A stretch of DNA of 64,000 bases from assembly GCF_019242955.1 (NCBI RefSeq), contig NZ_CP066129.1, positions 558,001 to 622,000 of the forward strand. Reading direction: 5' to 3'. This document shows, one piece after another, positions 1-11,143 of this stretch; the first letter of the stretch is position 1; each line of letters begins with the position of its first letter. The notes under the pieces are model-generated. The model saw only the letters and a list, made by a program, of their open reading frames with translations, did no database searches and was not told where the DNA came from. This DNA comes from Morganella morganii (GTDB lineage Bacteria; Pseudomonadota; Gammaproteobacteria; Enterobacterales; Enterobacteriaceae). The position numbers and the translations under genes were made by a program.

Positions 1-492
1 CAGGTTTGCCAGGGACTCAACTTCCTGAGGCAGAATTACCACACGACGGCGGACTTCATTATTACGGACTTCCGCCATCATCATTTCTTTACGGATATCG
101 CTGCGGTATTTGTCGTAGCTCATACCGTCGCGCTGCAGACGCTCTTTCATCTGGGCCGTCGTCATATTGTTCTGACGGGCGATATCTTCGATAGCACCAT
201 CAACAGCCTGGTCAGGGATAGTGATTTGCATCTGTCCGGCCATCTGCATCACGATGTTGTCCATGATAAGACGTTCAAGAATCTGCTGACGTAATGTTGC
301 CTGATCAGGAATCTGCTGACCGGCATTGCGGGCATTCATCGTGACAGTCTGAAGCATATTGTTGACATCACTCTCCAGAACCACACCGTTATTGACCACT
401 GCCGCGACTTTATCAAGCTGCTGCGGTGCTGCAAATGATGCTGTGCTTGCCGTGAACATCAGGCTGAGAATGAGTGTTCTCCAGTTTTTCAT
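1..492 (-). CDS. surA: SurA periplasmic chaperone / peptidyl-prolyl isomerase, N-terminal part
   Basis: This is the N-terminal 164 codons of SurA; the rest lies beyond the left edge. SurA escorts unfolded outer-membrane proteins across the periplasm to the BAM complex. Translation begins [21 protein letters not shown], a typical Sec signal peptide ending AFA before the mature start [17 protein letters not shown], which is the conserved SurA N-domain. The following residues ([22 protein letters not shown]) belong to the same chaperone domain; the parvulin domains are not in the window. It lies 70 bp downstream of lptD on the same strand, the usual lptD-surA operon order, which couples an outer-membrane protein with its chaperone. 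Confidence 0.96.
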   Translation of the reverse strand, partial: MKNWRTLILSLMFTASTASFAAPQQLDKVAAVVNNGVVLESDVNNMLQTVTMNARNAGQQIPDQATLRQQILERLIMDNIVMQMAGQMQITIPDQAVDGAIEDIARQNNMTTAQMKERLQRDGMSYDKYRSDIRKEMMMAEVRNNEVRRRVVILPQEVESLANL

Positions 493-562
493 AAGTATCC
501 CATCATGTTTCGTATCGCCGTACCACCGGTACGGCATGTGAAAATTGTGTCAGCTCAGGCGG

Positions 563-2932
563 TTAAAATGCCGGGACATACGGCAGAATACCACGTTCAA
601 GCATTTTCTGACTGCCCAGACTGTAATTGCTGCTCATACCGCGTAATTCGATATTAAACGTGATTTTATTGTCGTATTCACTGGCATCATTTTTCCAGTC
701 GATAATCTTACGTTCGTAACCGACGTTTGCCGCCCAGCAGCAGGTATTATATTGCAGACCGACTAACTGGCTGGCCGGCTGGCTCTCTTTGGTGTCATAG
801 TAATACTGACCGACAAAGGCCCACTGCTCGGCAACCGGCCAGCTGGCGACGATACCGACCTGAGAGATACCTTTCTGGTTCGGGCGCGTAACATAACCTC
901 CGCCGTACTGAGTATGCTGGCGCATTGCCTGAATATAGTCACGGTCCACATAGCGGTAGTTCAGCTGAATCAGACGCTCTGCATCCTGGCGGTACTCCAT
1001 CGTGGCATTCGACATGGAGACACTGCCCAGACGGCGGTCATACTGGATACCGCCTTTCAGACCCCAGTTGTCGTTATAACGCCACATGGCATCACCTGCC
1101 CAGACCATCGAGCCGGTTTCATCTTTTTCATCCACAACCGTTTTTTGAGAATCACCGGTACGCGGACGTTCAAAGTAGTAGATTTGACCCACAGAAACAT
1201 TAAATCGTTCAACTAATTCATCATCATAAATCCGGCTGGTTACCCCTGTGGTCACCTGGTTGGCAGAGGCAATACGATCCAGACCACTGTACATACGGTC
1301 ACGGAACAGGCCGCTGTAGCTGGACTGCATCAGGGTGGAGTCGAAGTTATTGATGTTATCCTGGTTTTTATACGGGACATACAGGTACTGCGCACGTGGC
1401 TCTAATGTCTGGGTGAAGCTTTCATTAAAGAACATCGGCCGCTCGAAGATCATCTTCGCATCAGCTTTAAACTGCGGCAGCACACGGGTAACATTTTTTT
1501 CCAGCCCGGCGTTATTCGGTGTATCAGGAATGTCCTGATCATAATGGGTCGCCATCAGCTTCGCTTCAGTATTGAAGCTGGCCCAGCCGTTAGACAACGG
1601 CAGGTTGAGGGTTGGTTCCGCATGCAGACGGGTGGCATCCGGATTATTTTTACCCACGCTGGTAAAGCGGGCGACCTGACCATAGGCGCGGAAATCAAAC
1701 ACACCGAGGTTGTTTTTATAATAGTTGAGATCCAGCTGCGGTTCGGCACGGTAGGATGTCGCGTTATCATTATTGGTCAGGATCTGGAATTGTTTGGCCG
1801 TAACGGTGGCATTCCAGTTTGACTTGCGGATACCTACTGCCAGTTTCTGTGTGGCATAGCCGTCAGTGGAGTTACCGTAAGCGGATGTAAAGTCAGTAAA
1901 ATAGCGCGAATCGCTGACCTTGGTGTAGTCAGAAGAGAACCACCAGTCCTGTGCGAATGAGCCGTTGTGACCCCAGTAGAATAACCAGCGGTCATTCGAA
2001 TCACGTTTCGCCCATTCTGCATTACCACCGGCGTTTTTATCTTTCTTGTACTGTTCATCATCCAGCAGGAAATCGAATGCCAGTGTGCCTGCACCGAACT
2101 GAGTGAGGTAACGGAATTCGTTATCCATTTTCAGACCACGTTTACTGAAGTAATGCGGTGTGAAAGTGGCGTCATAATTCGGGGCAATATTCCAGTAATA
2201 CGGCAGGGTAAATTCCAGGCCGGATGATTTGGAATAGCTGCCGTTCGGGATCAGAAAACCGGAGCGGCGTTTATCACCGATCGGTAACTGGAGATACGGG
2301 CTGTAAAATACCGGAATATTGGCGACGCGGAAGCGGGCATTCCAGATTTCCGCAACCTGCTCTTCCCGGTCAATAATGACTTCAGAGCCTTTGACGCTCC
2401 AGCTGTCATTGCCCGGCAGACAGGAGGTAAAGACCCCGTTTTCGAGGATGGTATAACGGTTGTCGCCGCGGAGTTTCATTTTGTCGGCATCACCGCGACC
2501 CTGGCGGCCGACCATCTGATAATCGCCTTTCTCAACATCAGCATCGTTATTGTTGAGATTCATCCGGGCTTCAGGGCCTTTCAGACGAATTTGCGGATCA
2601 GAATAGCGGACATCACCGGTCGCTGTCGCAATGCGCACAGGATCAGTTTCTTCGCCGCTCTGAGTGACTTCCACTTCGTTCGCTTTCAGATTCTGGTTAC
2701 CTGAGCGGATATCGACACCACCGGTATATTTTACCGCACGCGGATATTCGCCTGACATACCTTCTGCAGTGATATTGACAGGAAAATCACCGGCTTCCCC
2801 GTCAACAACCGGCTCGTCATACACCGGAACGCCCAGCATACATTGCTCGGCAAGAGTGGCGGCTTGTGCAGCCTGACTGTATAGCGCTGCCCAGATAATG
2901 GTGGCCAGCAGGGTTGGATAACTCTTCTTCAT
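563..2932 (-). CDS. lptD: LptD, LPS-assembly outer-membrane translocon
   Basis: LptD forms the outer-membrane barrel that, with lipoprotein LptE, inserts lipopolysaccharide into the outer leaflet. The product is 789 aa (E. coli 784). I chose the ATG at 2932, which gives [20 protein letters not shown], matching the E. coli signal peptide; the frame is open 16 codons further upstream but that would bury the signal. All four cysteines of the two essential disulfides are present: C31 (AEQC), one in GVFTSCLPG, and the adjacent pair in [12 protein letters not shown]. The jellyroll domain occupies roughly residues 50-210 and the 26-strand barrel the rest, ending in an aromatic-rich C-terminus (LPYVPAF). 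First gene of the lptD-surA operon, divergent from djlA. Confidence 0.98.
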   Translation of the reverse strand: MKKSYPTLLATIIWAALYSQAAQAATLAEQCMLGVPVYDEPVVDGEAGDFPVNITAEGMSGEYPRAVKYTGGVDIRSGNQNLKANEVEVTQSGEETDPVRIATATGDVRYSDPQIRLKGPEARMNLNNNDADVEKGDYQMVGRQGRGDADKMKLRGDNRYTILENGVFTSCLPGNDSWSVKGSEVIIDREEQVAEIWNARFRVANIPVFYSPYLQLPIGDKRRSGFLIPNGSYSKSSGLEFTLPYYWNIAPNYDATFTPHYFSKRGLKMDNEFRYLTQFGAGTLAFDFLLDDEQYKKDKNAGGNAEWAKRDSNDRWLFYWGHNGSFAQDWWFSSDYTKVSDSRYFTDFTSAYGNSTDGYATQKLAVGIRKSNWNATVTAKQFQILTNNDNATSYRAEPQLDLNYYKNNLGVFDFRAYGQVARFTSVGKNNPDATRLHAEPTLNLPLSNGWASFNTEAKLMATHYDQDIPDTPNNAGLEKNVTRVLPQFKADAKMIFERPMFFNESFTQTLEPRAQYLYVPYKNQDNINNFDSTLMQSSYSGLFRDRMYSGLDRIASANQVTTGVTSRIYDDELVERFNVSVGQIYYFERPRTGDSQKTVVDEKDETGSMVWAGDAMWRYNDNWGLKGGIQYDRRLGSVSMSNATMEYRQDAERLIQLNYRYVDRDYIQAMRQHTQYGGGYVTRPNQKGISQVGIVASWPVAEQWAFVGQYYYDTKESQPASQLVGLQYNTCCWAANVGYERKIIDWKNDASEYDNKITFNIELRGMSSNYSLGSQKMLERGILPYVPAF

Positions 2933-2986
2933 AAGTATGTCTGCAATTCCGTCCTCGGTAGCACATTGCCCGAACGCCAAAAGCCT

Positions 2987-3026
2987 AATTTACACGAAAA
3001 AAGAGCGTGCGTGAAACACGTTCACG
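2987..3026 (-). promoter_or_regulatory. Candidate lptD promoter with overlapping palindrome
   Basis: On the minus strand a TTTCAC hexamer (3011-3016) and TAAATT (2987-2992) are separated by 18 bp and lie 55-85 bp upstream of lptD. A perfect inverted repeat CGTGAA-N5-TTCACG (3010-3026) covers the putative -35 element. The promoter call is weak by consensus; the palindrome is seen directly. The regulator is unknown. The half-site spacing (GTGA to TCAC) is not that of CRP. Confidence 0.35.
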
Positions 3027-3111
3027 TATCCAAATGGCGTTAGGCATCGTACAGAATGGGTAGTATGATAATGCAAAATTGCGCCAGGGGCATTGTTGAA
3101 TTGAGGAGTAT

Positions 3112-3933
3112 ATGCACTATTTGGGAAAAATCATCGGAATTTTATTAGGTATGGCATCCGGGGCCGGTTTTTGGGGCATTTTTCTCGGTTTTCTTATTGG
3201 TCATGCGATTGATAAAGTCCGCAGTCAGCAATTGGGTGGCTCATTCAGCAACAATCAGTCCAGACAGGCACTCTTTTTCACTACCACTTTTCAGATCCTC
3301 GGGCATCTGACCAAGTCAAAAGGTCGTGTGACAGAATCTGATATCTATCTGGCTACCGCGCTGATGGATCGCATGCAGTTGCACGGCAGTGCGCGGACGC
3401 AGGCTCAGAATGCGTTCCGTGAAGGTAAAGCGGCCGGTTTCCCGCTGCGTGATGCATTACGTCAGTTACGCCGTGCCTGCTACGGGCGGGCGGATTTGCT
3501 GCGTATGTTTCTGGAAATCCAGATCCAGGCGGCATTCGGTGACGGCGAACTGCATCCGAACGAGCGGCAGGTACTCCTGGTGATCGCCGAAGAGCTGGGT
3601 ATTCCGCGTCATCAGTTTGAAAATGTGCTGGCAATGATGCAGGCGCAGATGCACGGCGGGGCACAAAGCGGCAATTGGCAGCAGCAGTCTCAGCAGGGCT
3701 ATTACCGTGATCAGACCGCCGATCTCGCCGCCGCTTACCGGGTGCTGGGCGTGAATGAAAGCGATGACAGTACCGTCATTAAACGCGCCTACCGCAAGAT
3801 GATGAGTGAACATCACCCGGATAAACTGGTGGCGAAAGGATTACCACCTGAAATGATGGAACTGGCGAAAGAGAAAGCGCAGTCTATTCAGGCAGCATAT
3901 GATCTCATTAAAAAAGAGAAAGGCTTTAAATAA
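3112..3933 (+). CDS. djlA: DjlA, membrane-anchored DnaJ-type co-chaperone
   Basis: DjlA stimulates the ATPase of DnaK at the inner membrane and in E. coli affects capsule (Rcs) signalling. The 273-aa product (E. coli 271) starts with one glycine-rich transmembrane segment (about residues 6-31, [20 protein letters not shown]), followed by a TerB-like helical domain (about 55-190), a glutamine-rich linker (QQQSQQG) and a C-terminal J domain (about 205-273) containing the essential HPD tripeptide (EHHPDKL). A good ribosome site (TTGAGGAG) precedes the ATG. It is divergent from lptD, as in E. coli. Confidence 0.97.
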   Translation: MHYLGKIIGILLGMASGAGFWGIFLGFLIGHAIDKVRSQQLGGSFSNNQSRQALFFTTTFQILGHLTKSKGRVTESDIYLATALMDRMQLHGSARTQAQNAFREGKAAGFPLRDALRQLRRACYGRADLLRMFLEIQIQAAFGDGELHPNERQVLLVIAEELGIPRHQFENVLAMMQAQMHGGAQSGNWQQQSQQGYYRDQTADLAAAYRVLGVNESDDSTVIKRAYRKMMSEHHPDKLVAKGLPPEMMELAKEKAQSIQAAYDLIKKEKGFK

Positions 3934-4080
3934 TCCGGTATAAAACGGTTTTTAAGGTGTAAAACGTGTTGCCGGGAAAGTGCAGAGCGGATCATATTCT
4001 TTTCATATAATTGCTATAAAATATAAATGCAGTTGAAAAATTACGTAAATATTTTATTAAATATGTTAAGGATATGATCC

Positions 4081-4173
4081 ATGGCCAATACCCGTGTTCT
4101 TATCGGAGTAGCGGGATTAGCACTTTGCCTGATTCTTGCCTCAATGAATTCGGTGACCGTGTTAATCCACTAA
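4081..4173 (+). CDS. Putative 30-residue single-pass membrane peptide
   Basis: A short ORF with good translation signals: AAGGAT lies about 7 nt before ATG at 4081. It encodes MANTRVLIGVAGLALCLI, then LASMNSVTVLIH, which is almost entirely one hydrophobic helix (about residues 6-21) with a positively charged N-flank (R5). An extended -10 motif (TGCTATAAA, 4012-4020) lies about 60 bp upstream in AT-rich DNA. Its TAA stop overlaps the convergent TAG stop of rluA by two bases (4171-4172). I do not recognise the family. The composition, RBS and placement support a real small membrane protein, but only conservation across relatives would settle it. Confidence 0.5.
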   Translation: MANTRVLIGVAGLALCLILASMNSVTVLIH

Positions 4174-4826
4174 AAATCTGATTTACAAGTAAAATGCATC
4201 GGCCTGCCGTTTGCCGGATGTGTGACAGACAGCGCCTCTGCATGAAGCTGCAGCCGGGGCGCTGCGGCTCTTGCCTCATCATGGGCATAAAAACGGTCGC
4301 CAAGAATCGGATGTTCCAGCGCCAGCATATGCACCCGCAACTGATGAGAGCGTCCGGTGACCGGAAACAGCCTTACCCGAGTGGCATTTTCCTCATATTC
4401 CAGTACTTCATAACCTGTCTGTGCCGGTTTGCCGGTTTCAAAACATACTTTCTGCTTCGGCCGGTTCGGCCAGTCACAAATCAGCGGTAAATCCACCATG
4501 CCGGTTTCCGGCTCCAGCCGCCCCCATACACGGGCAACATAGGTTTTTTTCGGCTCCCGTTCACGGAACTGCCGTTTAAGCTCCCGCTCAGCCGCTTTGG
4601 TCAGTGCGACCACAATAATACCGCTGGTGGCCATATCAAGGCGATGAACAGATTCGGCAGAAGGATAGTCACGCTGAATGCGTGTCATCACACTGTCTTT
4701 GTGTTCCGGTGCCCGGCCGGGAACGGAAAGCAGTCCGCTTGGTTTATTCACCACAATGATACTTTCATCCTGCCAGAGGATATTCAGCCAGGGATCGGCG
4801 GGAGGGTTGTAGGGTTCCATTAACAT
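4170..4826 (-). CDS. rluA: RluA, 23S rRNA / tRNA pseudouridine synthase
   Basis: RluA isomerises uridine to pseudouridine at position 746 of 23S rRNA and 32 of several tRNAs. The start at 4826 gives 218 aa (E. coli 219) with GGTGA five bases upstream; a GTG at 4838 and an ATG at 4820 are alternatives. The catalytic motif is HRLDMATSG, with the nucleophilic aspartate. Further family blocks are VNKPSGLLSVPG near the N-terminus, KAAERELKRQFRERE, LPLICDWPNRPKQK and GRSHQLRVHM, which contacts the substrate. There is no S4 domain, as expected for RluA. It follows rapA by about 50 bp on the same strand and is probably co-transcribed with it, as in E. coli. Confidence 0.97.
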   Translation of the reverse strand: MLMEPYNPPADPWLNILWQDESIIVVNKPSGLLSVPGRAPEHKDSVMTRIQRDYPSAESVHRLDMATSGIIVVALTKAAERELKRQFREREPKKTYVARVWGRLEPETGMVDLPLICDWPNRPKQKVCFETGKPAQTGYEVLEYEENATRVRLFPVTGRSHQLRVHMLALEHPILGDRFYAHDEARAAAPRLQLHAEALSVTHPANGRPMHFTCKSDF

Positions 4827-4876
4827 GGGGATCACCAAATCAGAGACCCGGCAGACGGTATCTGCCGGGATACAGG

Positions 4877-7783
4877 TTACTGATGCGAAACGACAATCAG
4901 GCGGATAGCATCAAGGCGCCAGTTAGCATCATCCAGATGTGACAGGATCTGCTGACGTTCTTCTTCAATGGCATCAAGCTCATCATCACGGATGTTCGGG
5001 TTAACCGATTTCAGTGCCAGCAGGCGGTTGTGCTCCTGAGTAAGATGCTGATCTGCCATCGCTTTCGCTGCGGTAATCCGCTCACGGGCTTCACCGGCAA
5101 CGACATCTTCGGACAGACGCAGAACCTGATGCACCTCGTTTTGTACCGCATTGACAAACTTACTGCCGGTATGGCGGTTCACGGCATTCAGCTGACGGTT
5201 AAAGCTCTCAAATTCCACCTGCGATGCCAGGTTATTGCCTTTTACGTCCATCAGCAGGCGCACCGGTGTCGGCGGCAGGAAGCGGGTCAGCTGCAGGTTT
5301 TTCGGCGCCTGGGCTTCCACCACATAAATCAGCTCTGTCAGCAGCGTGCCGACCGGCAGGGCTTTATTTTTCAGCACGGAGACCGCGCAACTGCCGGTAT
5401 CGCCGGACAGAATCAGATCCAGACCGTTGCGGATAATCGGGTGTTCCCAGCTGATAAACTGAGTGTCTTCGCGGGACAGCGCCTGCTCACGTTTAAAGGT
5501 GATGGTGCAGCCGTCTTCCGGCAGACCCGGAAAGTCCGGTACCAGCATATGATCAGACGGTGTCAGGGCAATCATGTTATCGCTGCGGTCATCCTGATTG
5601 ATACCGACAATATCAAACAGATTCAGGGCAAAGGTCACCAGCTCGGTATCTTCATCCTGATCCGCGATTTCAGCGGCCAGCTCATTACCGGCTTCGCCGC
5701 CGTTGGAATGCATTTCCAGCAGGCGGTCACGACCCTGTTCCAGTTCCTGTTTCAGGGCATCATGGGTTTTACGGCATTCGGCGATAAACTCATCAAAACC
5801 ACTGAGATCAGCCGGATTTGCCATCAGGTTAATCAGTTTGTCGTAATAGCGGTCATAGATGGTGCGGCCGGTCGGGCAGGTATACTCAAAGGCTTCCAGA
5901 CCTTCATGGAACCAGCGCAGCAGCACAGCCTGTGCGGTATTTTCCAGATACGGAATACTGATCTGAATATCACGTTTCTGACCGATACGGTCGAGACGCC
6001 CGATACGCTGCTCCAGCAGATCCGGGTTAAACGGCAGGTCGAACATCACCAGCTGGTTGGCAAATTGGAAGTTACGGCCTTCAGAGCCGATCTCGGAACA
6101 GAGCAGTACCTGCGCGCCTTCCTCTTCGGAGGCAAAGTAGGCCGCTGCCCGGTCGCGTTCCAGCAAAGACATATTTTCATGGAAAACAGCAGCATGAATA
6201 CCTTCACGCTCACGTAACACCTGTTCCAGTTGCAGGGCGGTTGCCGCCTGAGCGCAAATCACCAGTACTTTTTCATTGCGGTTTGCCAGCAGGAAGCCGA
6301 GCAGCCATTCGACACGCGGGTCGAAGTTCCACCAGGTGGCATTTTCGCCTTCAAATTCCTGATAAATCTGCTCCGGATAGAGCATCTCACGGGCTTTGAC
6401 TTCGGTGGTTTTCTTGCTGCCCATGATCCCGGCCACTTTAATTGCGGTCTGGTACTGTGCCGGCAGCGGCATTTTAATCGCTTTCAGTTCGCGGCGCGGG
6501 AAGCCTTTCACACCATTACGGGTGTTACGGAACAGCAGGCGGCTGGTGCCGTGTCTGTCCATCAGCATGCTGATAAGCTCACGGCGGGCATTTTCACCGT
6601 CTTCAGTATCTGTATTGGCGGCTTTCAGCAGCGGCTCAATATCCTGTTCGGCGATCAGATCGTGAACAGCATTCTGCTGGTCTTTGGTCAGCGGTGCGCG
6701 GTCGAGCAGCAGCGTGACAGCATCGGCAACCGGCTGATATTTCTGTTGTTCATCAACAAAGGTTTCAAAGTCATGGAAACGGTTCGGGTCCAGCAGACGC
6801 AGGCGTGCAAAGTGACTCTCCATGCCCAGCTGTTCCGGGGTGGCGGTCAGCAGCAGTACAGACGGAATGATTTCCGCCAGGGTTTCAATCACCTGATATT
6901 CGCGGCTTGGTGCGTCTTCACTCCAGACCAGATGGTGTGCTTCATCCACTACCAGCATATCCCATCCGGCTTCAGCAAGGTGCTCAAAACGCGGCTTGCT
7001 TTTGCGGACAAAATCCAGTGAGCACAATACCAGCTGTTCGGTTTCAAACGGATTGTCACTCTCATGCTGTGCTTCGGTATAACGGCTGTCATCGAACAGC
7101 GAAAAACGCAGATTGAAGCGGCGCAGCATTTCCACCAGCCACTGGTACTGGAGGCTTTCCGGTACGACAACCAGGACACGCTCGGCACGTCCGGCCATTA
7201 ACTGCTGATGGATAATCATCCCGGCTTCAATGGTTTTACCCAGACCGACTTCGTCCGCCAGCAGAACACGCGGCGCGTGGCGTTTGCCGACTTCATTGGC
7301 AATAAATAGCTGATGCGGGATCAGGCTGGCGCGGATGCCGCGCAGGCCGCTGGTGGCACGGCGGTATTCTTCGCTCAGAAATTTGCGGGCACGATAGCGC
7401 AGCGCAAAACGATCCATGCGGTCAATCTGACCGGCAAACAGACGATCCTGAGGTTTATTGAAAGTCAGTTTGCTGTCGAGAAACACTTCGCGCAGGCGGA
7501 CATTATCTTCACCGGTATCAGTACGTTGTCCGGTATAGGTTAATAATCCGTCGCTCTCTTCAACGGCGGTCACACTGAGCTGCCAGCCTTCGTGACTGGT
7601 GACGGTATCTCCTTCGTTAAACATCACGCGGGTGATAGGAGCATCGGCTGCGGCATAGAGACGGTTTTCACCGGTAGCAGGGAAAAGAAGGGTGATCATC
7701 CGGGCGTCGACAGATACAACTGTACCTAATCCCAGCTCGCTTTCAGTATCGCTTATCCAGCGTTGACCAAGAGTAAACGGCAT
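4877..7783 (-). CDS. rapA: RapA, Swi2/Snf2 ATPase that recycles RNA polymerase
   Basis: RapA (HepA) binds RNA polymerase and uses ATP hydrolysis to help recycle it after termination. At 968 aa it equals E. coli RapA. Order of parts: two N-terminal Tudor-like domains (about 1-110), the first RecA-like lobe with Walker A DEVGLGKT (K183) and the DEAH box (VVDEAHHL), the second lobe with the helicase motifs [14 protein letters not shown] and [15 protein letters not shown], then the RapA-specific spacer and C-terminal domains ending in a charged helix. It starts at ATG 7783. The 213 bp between it and polB show no convincing gene or terminator. Confidence 0.98.
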   Translation of the reverse strand: MPFTLGQRWISDTESELGLGTVVSVDARMITLLFPATGENRLYAAADAPITRVMFNEGDTVTSHEGWQLSVTAVEESDGLLTYTGQRTDTGEDNVRLREVFLDSKLTFNKPQDRLFAGQIDRMDRFALRYRARKFLSEEYRRATSGLRGIRASLIPHQLFIANEVGKRHAPRVLLADEVGLGKTIEAGMIIHQQLMAGRAERVLVVVPESLQYQWLVEMLRRFNLRFSLFDDSRYTEAQHESDNPFETEQLVLCSLDFVRKSKPRFEHLAEAGWDMLVVDEAHHLVWSEDAPSREYQVIETLAEIIPSVLLLTATPEQLGMESHFARLRLLDPNRFHDFETFVDEQQKYQPVADAVTLLLDRAPLTKDQQNAVHDLIAEQDIEPLLKAANTDTEDGENARRELISMLMDRHGTSRLLFRNTRNGVKGFPRRELKAIKMPLPAQYQTAIKVAGIMGSKKTTEVKAREMLYPEQIYQEFEGENATWWNFDPRVEWLLGFLLANRNEKVLVICAQAATALQLEQVLREREGIHAAVFHENMSLLERDRAAAYFASEEEGAQVLLCSEIGSEGRNFQFANQLVMFDLPFNPDLLEQRIGRLDRIGQKRDIQISIPYLENTAQAVLLRWFHEGLEAFEYTCPTGRTIYDRYYDKLINLMANPADLSGFDEFIAECRKTHDALKQELEQGRDRLLEMHSNGGEAGNELAAEIADQDEDTELVTFALNLFDIVGINQDDRSDNMIALTPSDHMLVPDFPGLPEDGCTITFKREQALSREDTQFISWEHPIIRNGLDLILSGDTGSCAVSVLKNKALPVGTLLTELIYVVEAQAPKNLQLTRFLPPTPVRLLMDVKGNNLASQVEFESFNRQLNAVNRHTGSKFVNAVQNEVHQVLRLSEDVVAGEARERITAAKAMADQHLTQEHNRLLALKSVNPNIRDDELDAIEEERQQILSHLDDANWRLDAIRLIVVSHQ

Positions 7784-7996
7784 ATTTTTGGCTCGATTCT
7801 GTTATTCAGGGCTAATTAGACAAATGCTGTGGATATCATTACCGGTGATACAAAAACGGCGTTGCATTCACCGGAAAAAAACACCGCCAGTCAGAACAGC
7901 AGCGTCAGCTGCATCATCCTGCTCCGGTGTTAAAAGCAGTAAAGGGGCGCTATGTTAATCCATAAGATCCGCATCGTCACCTGTAAAATGGCAAAA

Positions 7997-10372
7997 TTAA
8001 AACGGCATCAATAATTGCCCGGTCAGCAATGTGGTGAAGTCATCCTCCAGGAAGGGCAGAATGGCATCGGCAATCGGCATCAGCTGTTTATTAATGTAAT
8101 GCTCATAGTCCGGTGGTGCTGTCAGAATCTCCAGCGGCTGCGGTCCGGCGCGGGTAATGATATAGCTTATCCCGGCCCCGCGCTGATACTGCGGAGGACG
8201 GTTCATGCGGACATTATACTCGTCCGCCATCCTGGCTGCTTTGACATGAGGCGGCACATTACGCTGATAATCCGCCAGCGGGCGGCGCAGGCGTTTGCGG
8301 TAAACCAGCCGGTCGTCGTAGCGGCCGGCGAGTGTGTCACGGACATAATCGCGGATAAACTGCTGATACGGCATTTTATCGAAAATCAGCCGGTACAGGG
8401 TTTGCTGGAAATGCTGTGCCAGTGGTGTCCAGTCACTGCGGACCGTTTCCAGCCCGCGAAAGACCATTTTATCCCCGGAAAGCCCTGCATACCGTTTTTT
8501 GCTGCCGAGGTCTGTTCCGCGGATCGTCGGCATCAGAAAACGGCGGTAGTGGGTTTCGTACTCGATTTCCAGAGCAGAGGCCAGCCCGTATTCATCCTGT
8601 AAATGCGTCTGCCACCACTGATTGATCTCTTCTACCAGCCAGCGCCCGATACGTTGCGCATCCGCTTCAGTGTGAGCGCTTTTCAGCCAGACAAAGGTGG
8701 AATCCGTATCGCCGTAAATGACCTGATAACCCAGGGATTCAATAATGGTGCGGGTTTTGCGCATGATATCGTGCCCGCGCATGGTGACGGAGGACGTCAG
8801 GCGCGGATCATAGAAACGGCACCCCGCAGCCCCCAGTACACCGCAAAAGGCATTCATAATAATTTTCAGTGCCTGTGACAGCGGTTTATCCCCGGCCAGT
8901 TTCGCCATATCCCGTTCATGCCAGATGCGGTTGACGATATCCGGCAGACAATTTATTTCCCGCGAAAAATACGCGCCTTTAAATCCCGGAACCGCCTGTT
9001 CCGGCGCGGAAAGACCTTCGATCATACCAACCGGGTCAATCAGAAAGGTGCGGATAATGGAGGGATACAGGCTTTTGAAATCCAGTACCACTACGGAGTC
9101 ATATAGTCCCGGGGCTGAATCCATTACAAAACCGCCCGGAATCGGTTCTCCGGGTTTTTCGCCGGGATCAGGTGCGACATAGCCTTTACGGTGCATCGGC
9201 GGCAGATAAAGATGAGTGAAGGCCGCGACAGATCCTCCCATGCGATCCGGCGCCAGGCCGGTTACCGCAGCCCGTGCCAGCAGGAATTCTGTCAGATGGG
9301 TGTGCTCAAAAATCCTGGTGACCAGACGGCAGTCCTGCAGGTTATAGCGCGCCAGTGCCGGTTTATCTTCGCGGAAACGGCGGTTGATCTCATCCATGCG
9401 GTCATACGGAGAATCACTGTCTTTGCCCTCACCGAGCAGTGCCTGAGATACCGCTTCCAGACTGAAGGACGGAAACTGCCAGGTGGCCGCTTTCAGCGCA
9501 TCGATGCCATCAATAATCAGCCGGCCGGGCGCTCCGGCAAAAAATTGTCCGGGTTTGAAACCATGCTCCCGCCAGGAGAGCGGAGCGTTGTTACGGCCGA
9601 AAATCAGCGGGATCTGATACTTCTCTGCATGACGCTGTAAAATGCGCAGATCAAACTGGATCAGGCTCCAGCCGATTATCATGTCCGGATCATGCTCTGC
9701 CAGCCACTGATTCAGGCGGTGAAGCAGATCCGGGCGGCGCGGGACATATTCCAGCGTGAAATCCGGATTGGTCAGCGGTGTGCCGTTTTCCGGGCCGAGC
9801 ATAAAAACAGTGTCAGCTCCGCAACCGGAGAGCCCGATCGAGTAAAGATCACCGAATTCAGTGGTTTCAATATCCAGAGACACGATTTTCAGCGGCGGGC
9901 GGTAATCCGGATGCGGCTTCATCAGAACATGGCCATCCGCCTGCGGCTGTACCCAGACAGCAGCGGTGATAAACCGCTCCATCAGGTAGCGCTCACAGGG
10001 GCGGATATCCGCTTCATAAAGGCGGAGATGCTGTTCGCCGAGTTGTTTTTCCAGCTGTTGTAACTGGCGGTACTGACGACAGTAAACGGCGCTGACATCA
10101 TCCTGATGAAAATCACGCAGCGGACGCGCTGCCAGTGTGGCGCCGGGGATGTTATTAATCAGCGGACGGCTTTCCGCCAGTTCCCGGTGCGGGACAAACC
10201 CGACAGCCTGTTGCAGCGGAACAGAGACATGCCGTGGCCCGTTATCCGTCGCCAGCCAGTAACTGACCGCAATACCGCGCGGGGTATCAGACCAGTGACG
10301 GGTCAGAATAAAACCGGCTTCCGCCGGTGCTGCCACCTGACGGGAGGGGAAACTGTTGTGCCCTGCCATCAT
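7997..10372 (-). CDS. polB: DNA polymerase II (family B)
   Basis: PolB is the SOS-induced family B polymerase with proofreading that restarts and bypasses damaged forks. It has 791 aa (E. coli 783), slightly longer at the N-terminus. The 3'-5' exonuclease domain carries the DIE motif ([11 protein letters not shown], about residue 170); the palm shows the two catalytic motifs [13 protein letters not shown] and [10 protein letters not shown], and the fingers motif [15 protein letters not shown] lies between them. Two adjacent ATG codons could start translation (10372 and 10369). A LexA-type box lies about 40 bp upstream. In E. coli the araBAD genes adjoin polB on the thiQ side; here thiQ ends only 61 bp away. 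Confidence 0.97.
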   Translation of the reverse strand: MMAGHNSFPSRQVAAPAEAGFILTRHWSDTPRGIAVSYWLATDNGPRHVSVPLQQAVGFVPHRELAESRPLINNIPGATLAARPLRDFHQDDVSAVYCRQYRQLQQLEKQLGEQHLRLYEADIRPCERYLMERFITAAVWVQPQADGHVLMKPHPDYRPPLKIVSLDIETTEFGDLYSIGLSGCGADTVFMLGPENGTPLTNPDFTLEYVPRRPDLLHRLNQWLAEHDPDMIIGWSLIQFDLRILQRHAEKYQIPLIFGRNNAPLSWREHGFKPGQFFAGAPGRLIIDGIDALKAATWQFPSFSLEAVSQALLGEGKDSDSPYDRMDEINRRFREDKPALARYNLQDCRLVTRIFEHTHLTEFLLARAAVTGLAPDRMGGSVAAFTHLYLPPMHRKGYVAPDPGEKPGEPIPGGFVMDSAPGLYDSVVVLDFKSLYPSIIRTFLIDPVGMIEGLSAPEQAVPGFKGAYFSREINCLPDIVNRIWHERDMAKLAGDKPLSQALKIIMNAFCGVLGAAGCRFYDPRLTSSVTMRGHDIMRKTRTIIESLGYQVIYGDTDSTFVWLKSAHTEADAQRIGRWLVEEINQWWQTHLQDEYGLASALEIEYETHYRRFLMPTIRGTDLGSKKRYAGLSGDKMVFRGLETVRSDWTPLAQHFQQTLYRLIFDKMPYQQFIRDYVRDTLAGRYDDRLVYRKRLRRPLADYQRNVPPHVKAARMADEYNVRMNRPPQYQRGAGISYIITRAGPQPLEILTAPPDYEHYINKQLMPIADAILPFLEDDFTTLLTGQLLMPF

Positions 10373-10413
10373 TGTTGTCCGTTCCGCTGAGAAAAAATAA
10401 CTATAGCAGAGTG

Positions 10414-10429
10414 GTGTGGATATATACAG
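10414..10429 (-). promoter_or_regulatory. Probable LexA (SOS) box upstream of polB
   Basis: The minus strand reads CTGTATATATCCACAC. LexA boxes follow CTG-N10-CAG with an AT-rich core; here the first half (CTGTATATAT) is perfect and preceded by TA, while the last base of the second half differs (CAC for CAG). It sits about 40 bp before the polB start, the expected place for an SOS-controlled promoter. polB is known to be LexA-regulated in E. coli, so context supports the call. Confidence 0.65.
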
Positions 10430-10432
10430 TAT

Positions 10433-11143
10433 TTAAGGTGCGGTTTGCGGGCGGATACCGAGGATTTGTGCCTGCGGAACGTTACCGCTGACCAGTGCGG
10501 CGGTACTGCCGTCAAACGCAATGGTGCCGTTATCCACGACCATTGCACGGGGGGCAATTCTGGCCGCGTCATCGGTATTGTGGGATACCATCATCAGTGT
10601 CAGCTGCCGTTCTTCACAGATGGTTTCCAGCAGTGCCAGCATTTCATTGCGCAGCGCCGGGTCCAGTGCGGAAAAGGGCTCATCCAGCAGTAAAACCGGT
10701 TGGGAGCGCACCAGGCACCGTGCCAGCGCCACCCGCTGACGCTGGCCGCCGGAAAGCTGTGACGGCAGACGCCGGAGCAGTGGTGTCAGTGAAACCTGTT
10801 CAGCGATGTGTTCCAGCTGTACTTTCTGCGCTGCATTCAGTTTCATTCCGGGATGAAAACCGAGAGCGATATTCTGCTCTGCGGTCAGGTGAGCAAACAG
10901 ATTATTTTCCTGAAACAGCATAGATACCGGACGCCGGGCGGGCGGTGTCCGGGTGTGATCTTCGCCATTGAGCCGGATAGTGCCGCTTTCGGCAAACTGA
11001 AAGCCGGCAATCAGTGACAGCAGTGTACTTTTACCTGCCCCGCTCGGGCCGAGGATGGCAATTTTCTCTCCGGCAGTAACTGAGAAATCAAAATTCATTG
11101 TCTGTTGCTGATAGCGGTAATGAATATGATCAAAATAAATCAT
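10433..11143 (-). CDS. thiQ: ThiQ, ATPase of the thiamine ABC importer
   Basis: ThiQ powers uptake of thiamine, thiamine phosphate and TPP through ThiP. The protein has 236 aa (E. coli 232). It shows Walker [10 protein letters not shown] (residues 32-40), the ABC signature [15 protein letters not shown], Walker [14 protein letters not shown] and the switch histidine (MMVSHNTDD). Its start overlaps the thiP stop by four bases (ATGA type), implying translational coupling. It is the last gene of thiBPQ; polB follows with its own SOS control. Confidence 0.97.
   Translation of the reverse strand: MIYFDHIHYRYQQQTMNFDFSVTAGEKIAILGPSGAGKSTLLSLIAGFQFAESGTIRLNGEDHTRTPPARRPVSMLFQENNLFAHLTAEQNIALGFHPGMKLNAAQKVQLEHIAEQVSLTPLLRRLPSQLSGGQRQRVALARCLVRSQPVLLLDEPFSALDPALRNEMLALLETICEERQLTLMMVSHNTDDAARIAPRAMVVDNGTIAFDGSTAALVSGNVPQAQILGIRPQTAP

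Noticed and set aside
3010-3026. CRP site in the lptD-djlA region
   Set aside because: The palindrome's inner halves GTGA and TCAC are separated by 7 bp, not the 6 bp CRP needs.
5030-7021. Long plus-strand open frames (395 and 263 codons) opposite rapA
   Set aside because: They lie entirely antisense to a clearly functional gene, show no family features or ribosome sites, and are typical third-position mirrors in G+C-balanced DNA.
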